Of a stretch of DNA of 53,785 nucleotides, positions 34,618 through 45,200 are shown in pieces (the stretch's first letter is position 1; each line of letters begins with the position of its first letter). Origin of the DNA: Spirosoma fluviale (lineage in GTDB: Bacteria > Bacteroidota > Bacteroidia > Cytophagales > Flexibacteraceae); NCBI GenBank assembly GCA_945883425.1, contig CAMCXM010000007.1, forward strand, positions 1-53,785, written 5' to 3'. The position numbers and the translations under genes were made by a program. The notes under the pieces were generated by a model, which worked only from the letters and a program-made list of their open reading frames with translations, searched no databases and was not told the origin of the DNA.

Positions 34618-36063
34618 ATGTCGAAGGAAAATGACATTCTGGAGGAAATAACCAGCTCGGATTACAAATATGGTTTCACAACCGATATTGAAACCGATGT
34701 GGCACCAGCCGGACTGAATGAAGATACCGTCCGTTTTATTTCAGCCAAAAAGAAAGAACCTCTCTGGATGCTGGAATGGCGTTTGGAGGCGTTTAAAATC
34801 TGGAAAGAAATGACGACACCCAACTGGCAGAACGTTCATTTCCCGGAAATCAACTATCAGGACATCATCTATTATGCGGCACCGAAGCAGAAGAAAACGG
34901 TGAACAGTCTGGATGAAATTGATCCGGAACTCCGCAAGACATTTGAAAAACTAGGGATTTCTCTGGACGAACAAAAACGTCTGACCGGTGTGGCTGTCGA
35001 TGCGGTAATTGATTCGGTTTCCATTGCCACTACCTTTAAATCAAAACTTGCAGAACTTGGTATCATTTTCTGCTCTATGAGTGAAGCTATTGAACATCAT
35101 CCGGAATTAATCCGGAAATATCTTGGTTCAGTGGTTCCGGTAAGAGACAATTATTTTACAGCACTCAACTCCGCTGTATTTTCTGACGGATCGTTTTGTT
35201 TCATTCCCAAAGGCGTTCGCTGCCCTATGGAACTGAGCACCTATTTCCGGATCAACACAGCCAACACGGGCCAGTTCGAACGTACCCTCATTGTTTGCGA
35301 AGACAATTCGTATGTGAGTTATCTGGAAGGATGCACTGCCCCAATGCGGGACGAAAATCAGTTGCACGCTGCCGTTGTGGAACTGGTGGCCATGGACAAT
35401 GCCCACATCAAATACAGTACCGTACAAAACTGGTATCCTGGGGATAAAGAAGGAAAAGGAGGAATCTACAATTTCGTGACCAAGCGGGGAATCTGCCTGG
35501 GCAAGAAATCCAAAATTTCATGGACACAAGTCGAAACCGGCAGTGCCATCACATGGAAATATCCTTCTGTGATTCTGAAAGGTGATGATTCGATTGGTGA
35601 GTTTTACTCCGTAGCCGTTACCAACAATTATCAGCAGGCCGATACCGGAACCAAAATGATCCACATCGGGAAAAATACCCGAAGCCGGATTGTGTCGAAA
35701 GGAATCTCGGCCGGAAAAAGTCAGAACTCCTATCGTGGACTGGTGCAGGTAATGAAGCGGGCCGACAACGCCCGGAACTTCTCTCAGTGCGACAGTCTGC
35801 TACTGGGCAACAAATGCGGAGCCCACACATTTCCATACCTGGAAGTCGAAAATCCGAATGCGCAGGTGGAACACGAAGCCACAACTTCAAAAATTGGCGA
35901 AGACCAGATTTTTTACTGCAACCAGCGGGGCATTTCAACTGAAGATGCCGTTGCGCTAATCGTAAACGGTTATGCCAAGGAAGTCCTCAACCAACTACCG
36001 ATGGAGTTTGCCGTAGAAGCGCAGAAACTTCTGGCGATCAGCCTGGAAGGAAGCGTGGGGTAA
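34618..36063 (+). CDS. sufB: Fe-S cluster assembly protein SufB
   Basis: SufB is the scaffold subunit of the SufBC2D complex. The 481-residue length is usual. Recognisable parts are the N-terminal [12 protein letters not shown], the [20 protein letters not shown] segment, and [20 protein letters not shown] carrying the cysteine that takes up persulfide. The core beta-helix continues through [17 protein letters not shown] and [20 protein letters not shown]. It heads a sufBCDS operon behind a TACCTTTG -7 box and a 15-bp palindrome. Confidence 0.98.
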   Translation: MSKENDILEEITSSDYKYGFTTDIETDVAPAGLNEDTVRFISAKKKEPLWMLEWRLEAFKIWKEMTTPNWQNVHFPEINYQDIIYYAAPKQKKTVNSLDEIDPELRKTFEKLGISLDEQKRLTGVAVDAVIDSVSIATTFKSKLAELGIIFCSMSEAIEHHPELIRKYLGSVVPVRDNYFTALNSAVFSDGSFCFIPKGVRCPMELSTYFRINTANTGQFERTLIVCEDNSYVSYLEGCTAPMRDENQLHAAVVELVAMDNAHIKYSTVQNWYPGDKEGKGGIYNFVTKRGICLGKKSKISWTQVETGSAITWKYPSVILKGDDSIGEFYSVAVTNNYQQADTGTKMIHIGKNTRSRIVSKGISAGKSQNSYRGLVQVMKRADNARNFSQCDSLLLGNKCGAHTFPYLEVENPNAQVEHEATTSKIGEDQIFYCNQRGISTEDAVALIVNGYAKEVLNQLPMEFAVEAQKLLAISLEGSVG

Positions 36064-36064
36064 A

Positions 36065-36106
36065 GAATTATAAATTAGGAATTATAAATTAAGAATTTGG
36101 AATAAT
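36065..36106. repeat. Degenerate 7-nt repeat array between sufB and sufC
   Basis: Six consecutive heptads can be read: GAATTAT, AAATTAG, GAATTAT, AAATTAA, GAATTTG and GAATAAT. The first four form a near-perfect duplicated 14-mer. The array starts right after the sufB stop codon and resembles the GAATTAR arrays in the paa operon. A 5-bp hairpin (AGGAG/CTCCT, 36109-36123) follows before the sufC ATG. Confidence 0.6.
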
Positions 36107-36134
36107 TGAGGAGCTCAACTCCTGATTGTGTTTT

Positions 36135-36896
36135 ATGGGATTACTTAAAATTGAAAATCTGACGGCCAGTATTGGTGACAAGGAAATTCTGAAAGGAATT
36201 AATCTGACGGTGAATCCGGGTGAGGTTCATGCCATTATGGGGCCAAACGGAAGCGGAAAAAGTACACTGGCGTCGGTTCTGGCCGGACGCGAAGATTATG
36301 AAGTGACCGGAGGAAGCGTCACATTTCAGGATGTGGATTTGCTGGAGCTGAGTCCGGAAGACCGGGCACGTGAAGGCGTATTTCTCGCATTCCAGTATCC
36401 GGTGGAAATCCCGGGTGTTACCACCATCAATTTCCTGAAAACCGCTGTCAATGAAGTGCGGAAATACCGTGGCGAAGAACCGCTGGATGCCGTTTCCTTT
36501 CTGAAAATGATGAAAGAAAAAAGCAAACTGGTTGAAATTGACCAGGCTTTGCTGAGCCGTTCTCTTAATGAAGGATTCTCAGGCGGCGAAAAGAAACGAA
36601 ACGAAATCTTCCAGATGGCAATGCTGGAACCCAAACTGGCCATCCTTGATGAAACCGATTCCGGCCTTGACATTGATGCTCTCCGCATTGTGGCAAACGG
36701 AGTGAATAAATTAAAAACTCCGAACAACGCCACCATCGTGGTAACGCATTACCAGCGTTTGCTGGATTATATCGTTCCTGACTTTGTGCACGTTTTATGG
36801 AATGGCCGGATTGTAAAATCGGGCACCAAAGAACTGGCTCTGGAACTGGAAGAAAAAGGTTACGACTGGGTAAAAGCAGAAACAGCTCTGGCATAA
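36135..36896 (+). CDS. sufC: Fe-S cluster assembly ATPase SufC
   Basis: SufC is the ABC-type ATPase that drives conformational change in the SufBCD scaffold. From the ATG at 36135 it has 253 residues; the TTG at 36126 would add three. Walker A is GPNGSGKST, the SufC-type signature is [15 protein letters not shown], and Walker B is [35 protein letters not shown] is the H-loop region typical of SufC. It follows sufB after a 71-bp gap that holds the heptad array. Confidence 0.98.
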   Translation: MGLLKIENLTASIGDKEILKGINLTVNPGEVHAIMGPNGSGKSTLASVLAGREDYEVTGGSVTFQDVDLLELSPEDRAREGVFLAFQYPVEIPGVTTINFLKTAVNEVRKYRGEEPLDAVSFLKMMKEKSKLVEIDQALLSRSLNEGFSGGEKKRNEIFQMAMLEPKLAILDETDSGLDIDALRIVANGVNKLKTPNNATIVVTHYQRLLDYIVPDFVHVLWNGRIVKSGTKELALELEEKGYDWVKAETALA

Positions 36897-36916
36897 AATC
36901 CCAAACCGTCATCACT

Positions 36917-38167
36917 ATGAAAACCAATCCTGCTCTGGAAGAACTGAAATCCAGTCTTATTTCACAGATCCAGCATTTGTCTGGTAACGCGGATATTCAA
37001 CCTGAAACGGCCCTTTCTTTTCCGGGAGTGAAGAACGAGGAATGGAAATATTCCCCGTTTCAGATTCCCAAAGACACCAACTTTGTGATCCAGGAAGGAG
37101 AAGCACAGGTTACCGGACAATTCTCGACAGAAGAATTCGGCGAGTGTATTCTTCTTGTATTTGTAAATGGATCATTTCAACCAAATCTCAGTGAGAAATC
37201 GTTTCCGTCCGGCTTGCGGGTGGGTTCTCCTGAAAAATCGGGCAACAGCATAGCGGCTTTTGAGAATACGTTGTTTTCTCAATTGAACGACGCCACCAAA
37301 CAGCAGGGAATTTTTATTGATGTGGCTCCGAAAACGCTCATTGAAAAGCCTGTCATCTTTTTACATCTCCAAACCGCTCAGGAAACCGGACTTTGGTCTC
37401 AGCCAAGAGTTGAAATCAATGTGGGTGAACAAGCAGAAGTTTCATTCGCAGAAATCTGGCGGAACGAAAATCCACAGCCAACGGTAATCAATTCTGTGAC
37501 TGAAGTGAAAGTCGGGAAATCGGCTTTTGTGAAATGGCTGAACTTCGAAAAAGGGACGGCGTCCTTGTCTCAGGTTCACCAGACCCGGGTCGAAACAGAA
37601 GAAAAAGCTGTTTTCAAACATGTGGTTGTAGCGATGGGTGAAGGATACCTTCGAAACAATCTCGAGATCAAAATCAATGGAAGTCAGGGAGATGCCCACA
37701 TGTACGGACTCACCCTCGGCAATCATAAACTGTTGGTGGACCATCACACGTTCATCAACCATAAACCGGAAAACACCACCAGCAACCAGTTATACAAAGG
37801 TGTGTTTGGTGGTAAATCGACGGGTGTTTTCAACGGAAAGATTCTCGTGGATCAGGAAGCGCAGAAAACCAATGCGTACCAATCCAGCAAAAACATTCTC
37901 CTGTCGCCTGATGCGAAAGTGTACGCCAAGCCACAGCTGGAGATTTTTGCCGATGATGTAAAATGTTCTCACGGTGCCACCATTGGACAACTGGACGAAG
38001 AGCCGGTATTCTATCTCCGCAGTCGTGGTCTGGATCTGGCCACTGCACGGATGCTTCTCGTACAAGCGTTTGCTTCTGAAATTCTGATGAAAATCGACAA
38101 CAAAAACCTTCGGGAACTGGTTGAATCAGAAGTTCTGGCCGAAATGGACAGAATGATCGCAGGATAA
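36917..38167 (+). CDS. sufD: Fe-S cluster assembly protein SufD
   Basis: SufD pairs with SufB in the scaffold. From the ATG at 36917 it has 416 residues; the frame is open upstream into sufC but that part is not SufD-like. Family features are EEWKYSPFQIPKDTNF near the N-terminus and the beta-helix core. The C-terminal KCSHGATIGQLDEEPVFYLRS segment is followed by a helical ARMLLVQAFASEIL region. The conserved histidine at the SufB interface is within the SHGAT motif. It is 20 bp after sufC and 17 bp before sufS. Confidence 0.97.
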   Translation: MKTNPALEELKSSLISQIQHLSGNADIQPETALSFPGVKNEEWKYSPFQIPKDTNFVIQEGEAQVTGQFSTEEFGECILLVFVNGSFQPNLSEKSFPSGLRVGSPEKSGNSIAAFENTLFSQLNDATKQQGIFIDVAPKTLIEKPVIFLHLQTAQETGLWSQPRVEINVGEQAEVSFAEIWRNENPQPTVINSVTEVKVGKSAFVKWLNFEKGTASLSQVHQTRVETEEKAVFKHVVVAMGEGYLRNNLEIKINGSQGDAHMYGLTLGNHKLLVDHHTFINHKPENTTSNQLYKGVFGGKSTGVFNGKILVDQEAQKTNAYQSSKNILLSPDAKVYAKPQLEIFADDVKCSHGATIGQLDEEPVFYLRSRGLDLATARMLLVQAFASEILMKIDNKNLRELVESEVLAEMDRMIAG

Positions 38168-38184
38168 TCAAGAACTAAAATCGT

Positions 38185-39426
38185 ATGGTGGTGGAAACAG
38201 ATCAAACTCAGGAAATGCTGTATGCAATTCGAAATCAGTTTCCGATTCTGAATCAAATGGTTGGAAAGCACCCGTTGGTGTATTTCGACAATGCAGCCAC
38301 CACTCAGAAACCGGAAACAGTGATTCAGTCTCTGGATGACTATTACCGAAACTACAACGCCAACATCCACCGGGGAGCGCACTATCTGGCCGACAAGGGA
38401 ACGACGGCATATGAATCATCCCGAAAAAAAATCCAGCAATTCATATCGGCTGAAACACCCGAGCAAGTCATTTTCACGAAAGGAACCACCGAAGGCATCA
38501 ATCTGATTGCTTCGGGTCTGGCCAAATCGTATCTGAAAGCCGGTGACGAAATTCTGATCACCGGGATGGAACACCACGCCAACATTGTGCCCTGGCAAAT
38601 GGCCTGCGAACAAAGCGGTGCCGTCCTGAAAGTGATCCCCGTGCTGGACAATGGCGAGCTGGACCTCGAAGCCGCTGAAAAACTGATGTCTGAAAAGACA
38701 AAAGTGTTTTCGATGGTATACATTTCGAACGCACTTGGCACCATCAATCCGGCAAAGGAACTCATCGCTAAAGCAGCCAATCTGGGCGCCATCACGGTTC
38801 TCGATTGCGCACAGGCCGTCGGGCATTTTGTGATCAATGTGCAGGATCTGGGAACGGACTTCGCTGTTTTCTCCGGACACAAAATGTTTGGCCCCACCGG
38901 CATCGGAATTCTCTACGGAAAAAAAGCCAGACTCGAAGCCCTTCCACCTTACCAGGGCGGAGGTGAAATGATCAAAGAAGTAACCTTCGAAAAGACAACC
39001 TACAACGAACTTCCTTTCCGTTTCGAAGCCGGGACACCGAATATTGCGGACGGAATCGGATTGGGATTTGCTGTGGACTTTATCCAGTCGCTTGACAGGC
39101 AAACCATTGAAGCTCATGAACATGAGTTGCTCAAACTCGCCACAGATATCATTTCACAAACACCCGGCTTACGAATCATCGGACAAGCAGCAAACAAAGC
39201 GTCTGTCGTTTCTTTCGTTTCCGACAAAGCCCATCCGTCTGACATTGGAACGCTGCTGGATCAATATGGCATTGCGGTACGGACAGGTCACCATTGTTGT
39301 CAGCCTTTAATGAGCCGATTCGGCGTTCCGGGTACCGTCCGTGTTTCCCTCAGTTTCTACAATACGAAAGAAGAGCTGGAGATTTTTGCACGGCATCTGA
39401 ACAAAGTGATGTCGATGCTGGCGTAG
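38185..39426 (+). CDS. sufS: Cysteine desulfurase SufS
   Basis: SufS is a PLP enzyme that mobilises sulfur from cysteine for the Suf scaffold. The 413-residue protein has the opening VYFDNAATTQKP and NIHRGAHYLADKGT. The PLP lysine is Lys233 in SGHKMFGPTG, and the active-site cysteine is Cys371 in RTGHHCCQPLM, directly followed by a second cysteine. It is the last gene of sufBCDS. No sufE, sufU or sufT lies nearby, so the sulfur relay partner must be encoded elsewhere. Confidence 0.97.
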   Translation: MVVETDQTQEMLYAIRNQFPILNQMVGKHPLVYFDNAATTQKPETVIQSLDDYYRNYNANIHRGAHYLADKGTTAYESSRKKIQQFISAETPEQVIFTKGTTEGINLIASGLAKSYLKAGDEILITGMEHHANIVPWQMACEQSGAVLKVIPVLDNGELDLEAAEKLMSEKTKVFSMVYISNALGTINPAKELIAKAANLGAITVLDCAQAVGHFVINVQDLGTDFAVFSGHKMFGPTGIGILYGKKARLEALPPYQGGGEMIKEVTFEKTTYNELPFRFEAGTPNIADGIGLGFAVDFIQSLDRQTIEAHEHELLKLATDIISQTPGLRIIGQAANKASVVSFVSDKAHPSDIGTLLDQYGIAVRTGHHCCQPLMSRFGVPGTVRVSLSFYNTKEELEIFARHLNKVMSMLA

Positions 39427-39495
39427 AAAGCCCGACTCATTCCATGAATTATTGAGGCTGCTTTTGTTGATTTGCACCCACATCGAACAAAAGCA

Positions 39496-40098
39496 ATGCG
39501 GCAGCCGAAATCAAAAGAAAAAATCAGGAAAGATCAGATACTGGAAGTTGCGGCCCGGCTTTTCCGGAAGAAAGGATTTTCAGCCACGTCCGTCCGCATG
39601 ATTGCCTCAGAAATGAATATGGAGGCCGCCAGTTTGTACAACCATATTTCGAGCAAACAGGACATTCTCAAGGAACTTCTATTGACGCTGGCCCGTGAGT
39701 TTATGGAAGGAATGGAACAGGTAGAAAAATCCAACTCCAATCCCTTTCAAAAACTGGAAATGCTGGTTTCGCTGCATGTAAAACTCACGTTGGCGCATCC
39801 GGATCAGATTTCACTCATCACCGGCGAATGGGTTCATCTCGAAGAACCGATGCTCTCACAATACGTAGCCCATCGGTCGGATTACGAAAAGCGATTCAAA
39901 AGCATCATCTCGGACGGAATGAAAGAAGGCTTCATTGAAAAAATCGATGTCGACATGGCCGTTTTTTCGATTCTGTCATCCCTGCACTGGCTGTATTCAT
40001 GGTCGGGTCGTCACAGAGATCTGGCTGCTGAAGAAATTGAAAAGGAAATCAAGCAATGTTTGCTTTATGGACTAAAGAAAAGAGAAAGCTTCTCCTAA
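39496..40098 (+). CDS. TetR/AcrR-family transcriptional regulator
   Basis: The 200-residue regulator starts at the ATG at 39496; the frame extends to a TTG at 39472. The N-terminal helix-turn-helix domain covers about residues 12-60 (QILEVAARLFRKKGFSATSV, then SLYNHISSKQDIL). The C-terminal helical half would bind the ligand and dimerise. It precedes the fused E1 gene by 21 bp and lies 5.8 kb before the paa operon. Position suggests it could control branched-chain 2-oxoacid or phenylacetate catabolism, with acyl-CoA ligands. The 18-bp palindrome before paaE is a candidate target. Confidence 0.9.
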   Translation: MRQPKSKEKIRKDQILEVAARLFRKKGFSATSVRMIASEMNMEAASLYNHISSKQDILKELLLTLAREFMEGMEQVEKSNSNPFQKLEMLVSLHVKLTLAHPDQISLITGEWVHLEEPMLSQYVAHRSDYEKRFKSIISDGMKEGFIEKIDVDMAVFSILSSLHWLYSWSGRHRDLAAEEIEKEIKQCLLYGLKKRESFS

Positions 40099-40103
40099 AT
40101 TTG
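40096..40103 (+). promoter_or_regulatory. -7 box overlapping the TetR stop codon
   Basis: TAAATTTG matches TAnnTTTG exactly. Its first three bases are the stop codon of the regulator gene, and the E1 ATG lies 17 bases further on. The E1 gene may thus have its own promoter. No TTTG at -33 was seen. Confidence 0.4.
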
Positions 40104-40119
40104 TCCCACCATACACCAA

Positions 40120-42204
40120 ATGATAAAAGAGGAAATTGAAATGCATCTGACTCAAAAGGAGTTGGATAAAATGTTGTTGATGAAAGCCTACGGGCTGATG
40201 GCAACGGCAAGGGAAATGAGCAAAACCTATGAAGAAAACTTCAAACTGGTTTCCAAATATGTTCATTCCACATCCAAAGGTCATGAAGCCATTCAGATAG
40301 CGGCCGGACTTCTCCTGCAGAAACAGGATTTTGCCTATCCCTATTACCGGGACGAATCCATGTTACTGGGCATCGGAATGCAACCGTACCAGCTCATGCT
40401 TCAGTTGCTGGCCAAACGGGAAGATCCGTTTTCAGGAGGCCGAACCTATTATTGTCACCCCAGCCTCAACGATCCCGACAAACCTAAAATTCCGCATCAA
40501 TCATCTGCCACCGGCATGCAGGGAATTCCGGCCACCGGAGCGGCGATGGGATTGAAATACAAAGAGATTCAGGGAATGTCTTCTTCAGATGAAAAGCCAT
40601 TGGTGCTTTGTTCATTCGGAGATGCCTCGATTACAGAAGGGGAAGTATCCGAAGCCTTTCAGATGGCGGCCCTTCACCAGCTTCCCATTTTATATTTGGT
40701 GCAGGACAACGAATGGGATATCTCTGCTTCTTCCAACGAAGTGCGGGCCCAGAATGCCGCCGAGTATATGGCAGGATTTCATGGAATCGAAGCCATCAGC
40801 ATCGACGGAACCGATTTCATGCAGTGCTATGCCACGCTTTCGTATGCGATGAATGCCATCCGTACTGAACGGCGGCCATTTCTGATCCATGCGAAAGTGC
40901 CGTTGCTGAACCACCACACCTCCGGCGTTCGGATGGAATGGTATCGGGATGATCTCGAAGACGACCAGAAACAGGACCCGTTCCCGAAATTCCGGGCAGC
41001 ATTGCTGGCAGAAGGTATCGCCGAAAATGCGATTCAGAAACTGGAGAAAGAAGCCCGGACAAAAGTGAAACAGGACCTTGACAAGGCCCTGAAGGCCGAA
41101 GATCCCCGTCCGGAAGATTTGTTTCTGCACGACTTCGCTCCTACCCCAATCACCGAAGAAAAAGGAAAACGGGAACCCAACGGCAGCAAAGAAGTGATGG
41201 TGGATCAGGCCCTTCACGCCATTGAAGAACTGATGCACAAACACCCGGAATGTCTGTTGTATGGACAGGACGTAGGGAAACGATTAGGCGGAGTGTTCCG
41301 TGAAGCCGCCACGCTGGCCCAGAAATTCGGAGACAACCGGGTTTTCAACACCGCCATTCAGGAAGCATTCATTGTCGGGTCAACCGTCGGGATGTCGGCC
41401 GTAGGCCTGAAGCCGATCGTGGAAGTTCAGTTTGCGGATTACATCTGGCCGGGTCTCAATCAATTATTTACAGAAGTGAGTCGTTCCTGTTTTCTGAGCA
41501 ACGGAAAATGGCCGGTGAGCATGATTCTTCGCGTTCCGATTGGTGCGTATGGAAGCGGCGGACCCTACCATTCTTCCAGTGTGGAATCGGTTCTGACCAG
41601 CATCAAAGGAATCAAAATCGCCTATCCTTCGACGGGTGCCGATCTGAAAGGATTGATGAAAGCCGCCTATTACGATCCAAATCCGGTGGTGATTCTGGAA
41701 CACAAAGGACTGTACTGGTCAAAAAATCCGGGAACGGAACGAGCCAAAACATTGGAGCCATCCGAAGACTACCTTCTTCCATTTGGAAAAGCCAACCGGG
41801 TGCAAACCTCAGATGAAAAACGGGCCAAAGAAGGAAAGACGATGACGGTGATTACCTATGGAATGGGCGTTCACTGGGCATTGAATGCATCAGCAGAATT
41901 GATGGACACCGTCGAAGTTCTCGATCTTCGAACTTTGTTTCCGCTCGATAAAGATGCGATTCTGGAAACCGTCAGAAAAAACGGACGGTGTCTTGTTCTC
42001 ACAGAGGAACCCATCGAAAGTTCCTTTGCCCGCAGTCTCGCAGGTTGGATACAGGAAGAATGCTTCCGGTATCTCGATGCTCCGGTGATGACGATGGGGG
42101 CCGAAAATCTTCCGGCGATTCCGTTGAATGCGACACTGGAATTTACCATGCTGCCCAATGCCGATAAGGTGAAAGAAAAACTGAATGAATTACTGAGCTG
42201 GTAA
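40120..42204 (+). CDS. Fused E1 alpha/beta subunit of a branched-chain 2-oxoacid dehydrogenase complex
   Basis: The 694-residue cytoplasmic enzyme joins an E1 alpha half (to about residue 330) and an E1 beta half (from about 350). The thiamine diphosphate motif GDASITEGEVSEAF ends at a conserved asparagine in LVQDNEWDIS. The beta half has YGQDVGKRLGGVFREA and FNTAIQEAFIVG. It decarboxylates a branched-chain 2-oxoacid and passes the acyl group to lipoyl-E2. E2 and E3 genes are not in the window. Fusion of the two chains is common for this enzyme in Bacteroidota. Confidence 0.92.
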   Translation: MIKEEIEMHLTQKELDKMLLMKAYGLMATAREMSKTYEENFKLVSKYVHSTSKGHEAIQIAAGLLLQKQDFAYPYYRDESMLLGIGMQPYQLMLQLLAKREDPFSGGRTYYCHPSLNDPDKPKIPHQSSATGMQGIPATGAAMGLKYKEIQGMSSSDEKPLVLCSFGDASITEGEVSEAFQMAALHQLPILYLVQDNEWDISASSNEVRAQNAAEYMAGFHGIEAISIDGTDFMQCYATLSYAMNAIRTERRPFLIHAKVPLLNHHTSGVRMEWYRDDLEDDQKQDPFPKFRAALLAEGIAENAIQKLEKEARTKVKQDLDKALKAEDPRPEDLFLHDFAPTPITEEKGKREPNGSKEVMVDQALHAIEELMHKHPECLLYGQDVGKRLGGVFREAATLAQKFGDNRVFNTAIQEAFIVGSTVGMSAVGLKPIVEVQFADYIWPGLNQLFTEVSRSCFLSNGKWPVSMILRVPIGAYGSGGPYHSSSVESVLTSIKGIKIAYPSTGADLKGLMKAAYYDPNPVVILEHKGLYWSKNPGTERAKTLEPSEDYLLPFGKANRVQTSDEKRAKEGKTMTVITYGMGVHWALNASAELMDTVEVLDLRTLFPLDKDAILETVRKNGRCLVLTEEPIESSFARSLAGWIQEECFRYLDAPVMTMGAENLPAIPLNATLEFTMLPNADKVKEKLNELLSW

Positions 42205-42234
42205 GCTCAAAACAAAAGTCCTCAACAATAAATT

Positions 42235-45200
42235 ATGCGGATTCGCTCTTTTTTCGTTTTCGTTGCGATCACGGTTTTCTTCCTGAAAGGAGCAGCCCAG
42301 CAGATGGTCCGTCCTTCCGATACAGAAATCAGCCGGTTGCCGGAATGGGCAAAAGCCATGTATTCCGGGAAGGTGTCGGCCTATGTCTGCGATTCGATGT
42401 ATCAGGACTATTACCGAAGTCATCCATTTAAAAAGTCATACCACACGCAGTATTACAAACGGTGGCGACGAAAAAATCAGACCAGACTGGATGCAAAAGG
42501 ATTTCCGGTGATCCAAACGGAAAAGGAACGAAACGACATTGAATCCGAATACATCAAAAAGCAATCCGGAGATAAAACCACAAGCTGGAAAATTATTGGT
42601 CCGATAAAAAATCATGAACCGGAAGGAAAACCCGGAACCGGGCAGGCCAATATTTACTCTCTTTCCGTTTGCACATCGCAACCGGCCATTATGTATTGTG
42701 GTACCGAACCTGGTGAGGTTTATAAAAGTCTGGATTCTGCCAGAACCTGGTCATTGGTGAGTAAAACAATTGATTTTGGAAGTGGAGTGACAGCCGTTTC
42801 GGTGCATCCAATATTAACAGAAGTGGTTTTGGCCGGAGGAAACAATGGATTGTACCGCAGTACAAACGGCGGGCAAGTCTGGATTCGGGTGTTGGCCGGC
42901 AGCGATCTGGGATTCAATGAGTTTTATCAATCGGAAACGATACCCGGCCGTGCCTTTGCAGCCACCGACAAAGGATTTTATTCCTCACAGGATACGGGAA
43001 GAACATGGCAGCAGGTGTTCAGCCAGAAATCGTATGACATCAAACAAAAGCCGGGAAACGGGAACCATTTTTTTCTGTTGAAAAACAATCCGGCAGAGAA
43101 ACGATGCGAATTCTTTCGTTCAACTGACGGAGGACAGAACTGGATCCAAAGCACCAACGGTTGGTACAACTCAACCGATCCCAACCGGACGGATGGCGGA
43201 GCGAGACTTGCCGTGAGTCCGGTCGATTCAAGCCGGGTGTATGCCTATCTGATTGGGGAATCGAAAGCAGACGACATTGGATTCATCGGGATTTACAAAA
43301 GTACAGACGGTGGAATATCATGGACGCTGCCTGCTGGTTTCACCGGTGGGCCATATTCAGCCAGTCACCCGAACCTGGCAGTTGGAAGTCCGGACTGGGC
43401 ATACCATCAGGGCTTTTACAATTGTGCCTTCATGGCATCGAAAGAAAATGCCGACCACATTCTGGTGGGTGGACTCAATCTTTGGAAATCCACCAACGGG
43501 GGTGTGAGTTTTCAGGGAATGGCCGGTTACATCGGCGGCCCGCTGAATATGCATGTGGATATGCAGGATTTCCGTCCGGGAAGTGCCAGCGATTACTGGA
43601 TCACCACCGACGGCGGGATTTACAGGGCTCCCGACTTTTTTTCAACGCAGCCATCGTTCCGTATGACAGGTGTCCATGCGTCGGATTACTGGGGATTTGG
43701 AAGTGGATGGAATGAAGATGTGCTGGTTGGGGGATTGTATCACAACGGCAATCTGGCCTACCACGAAAACTACGGAGCCGGAAATTTCCTGGAACTGGGA
43801 GGCGGAGAAGCGCCAACCGGTTATGTGAATCCGGGACAAAACCGGAAAACCTATTTCTCTGATATTGGCGGACGGACACTTCCCCGAAATCTGACGGATC
43901 CCATCGCCGGTGCTGCCTTCGGGATTTCTCCGAACGAAAGCTATTTTGCTGCGGAGTCCAGTGAAATGGAGTTTCACCCCAATTGCTACAACATTGCCTG
44001 GGTAGGAAAAGACAATGCCATCTGGAAAACCACAGACGGCGGCGGCTCGTTTTTCAAACTGTTTTCATTCGGAACCGTCCTTGGTAGCCAGGTGAAATAC
44101 ATCGAAGTGGCTTCCAGCAAACCCGATGTTTTGTATGTAACCCAGCAAGCCGCCAGTGGAGGCGCCGGGAAATTATGGAAAACCACCAACGGAGGAACCA
44201 GCTGGAATGCAGTCACACTTCCGGGCGGAAACAGTCGCCGGATTTTACTGGCTCTCGATCCGGCCAATGAGAACCATTTATTTATGGCGTTTCCGGATGC
44301 AGGAAACACGACCAAAATTTATGAAACCAGCAACGGCGGAACCAACTGGACCAACCGAAGCAATGCCTTGCTGAACAACGAAAGCATTCAATCACTGGCG
44401 TTTATTCCGGGTGCCGGATTGTATGCGGCCACACAAAAAGCTGTGTATTACCGCAACCTGGCTGGTACATGGGTGATCGCCAATCAAGGCTTGCCAACCT
44501 TCACGAACGGAAACATTCTCAAACCGTTTTTCCGGGATGGAAAAATCCGTCTGGCTACGTATGGCAAAGGAATCTGGGAAAGTGAACTGGAAGAAATTCC
44601 GGCGAATCCTCTGTCGAGACCAACGGTGAATCAACTGAGTCAGACAGTTGTCTGCAAACGCGATTCCTTGTATTTCGAAGACTACTCCTTCCTTTTGCAC
44701 AACGGTTCCACCTGGGAATGGACGTTTCCCGGTGGCTCGCCGTCCGCATCGAACAAACGAAATCCGGTGGTTCTTTATCCGACGGACGGAATCTTTCCGG
44801 TTTATCTGAAAGTGCGCAACGGGGCAGGACTGGAAAGCATCGACACCATTTCAGTACAGATTCAGTCGCTGGCATTGCCTACGGGTGTAGCACAGGATTT
44901 TGAAGGGAGCTTCCCTCCTGCTGCCTGGAGCATTGACAATCCGGGACAAGATGCGCAATGGGGACTTTCAACCCAGGTAGGAGGATTTGGGAATTCGGCG
45001 CAATCGGCTCTGTTTGACAATTACAACAACCATTCACAGGGAAAATCCGATGATCTGAGAATGAACCTTTCCGGAAGCGAATTGTCCGCAAACGGAATGC
45101 TTCGTTTTGATGTGGCCTATGCCCGTTGGGGTTCCGCCAATTCAGATACTCTAGAGATTCTGATTTCCGACGATTGTGGTCAGACCTTTGAGCAATTGTA

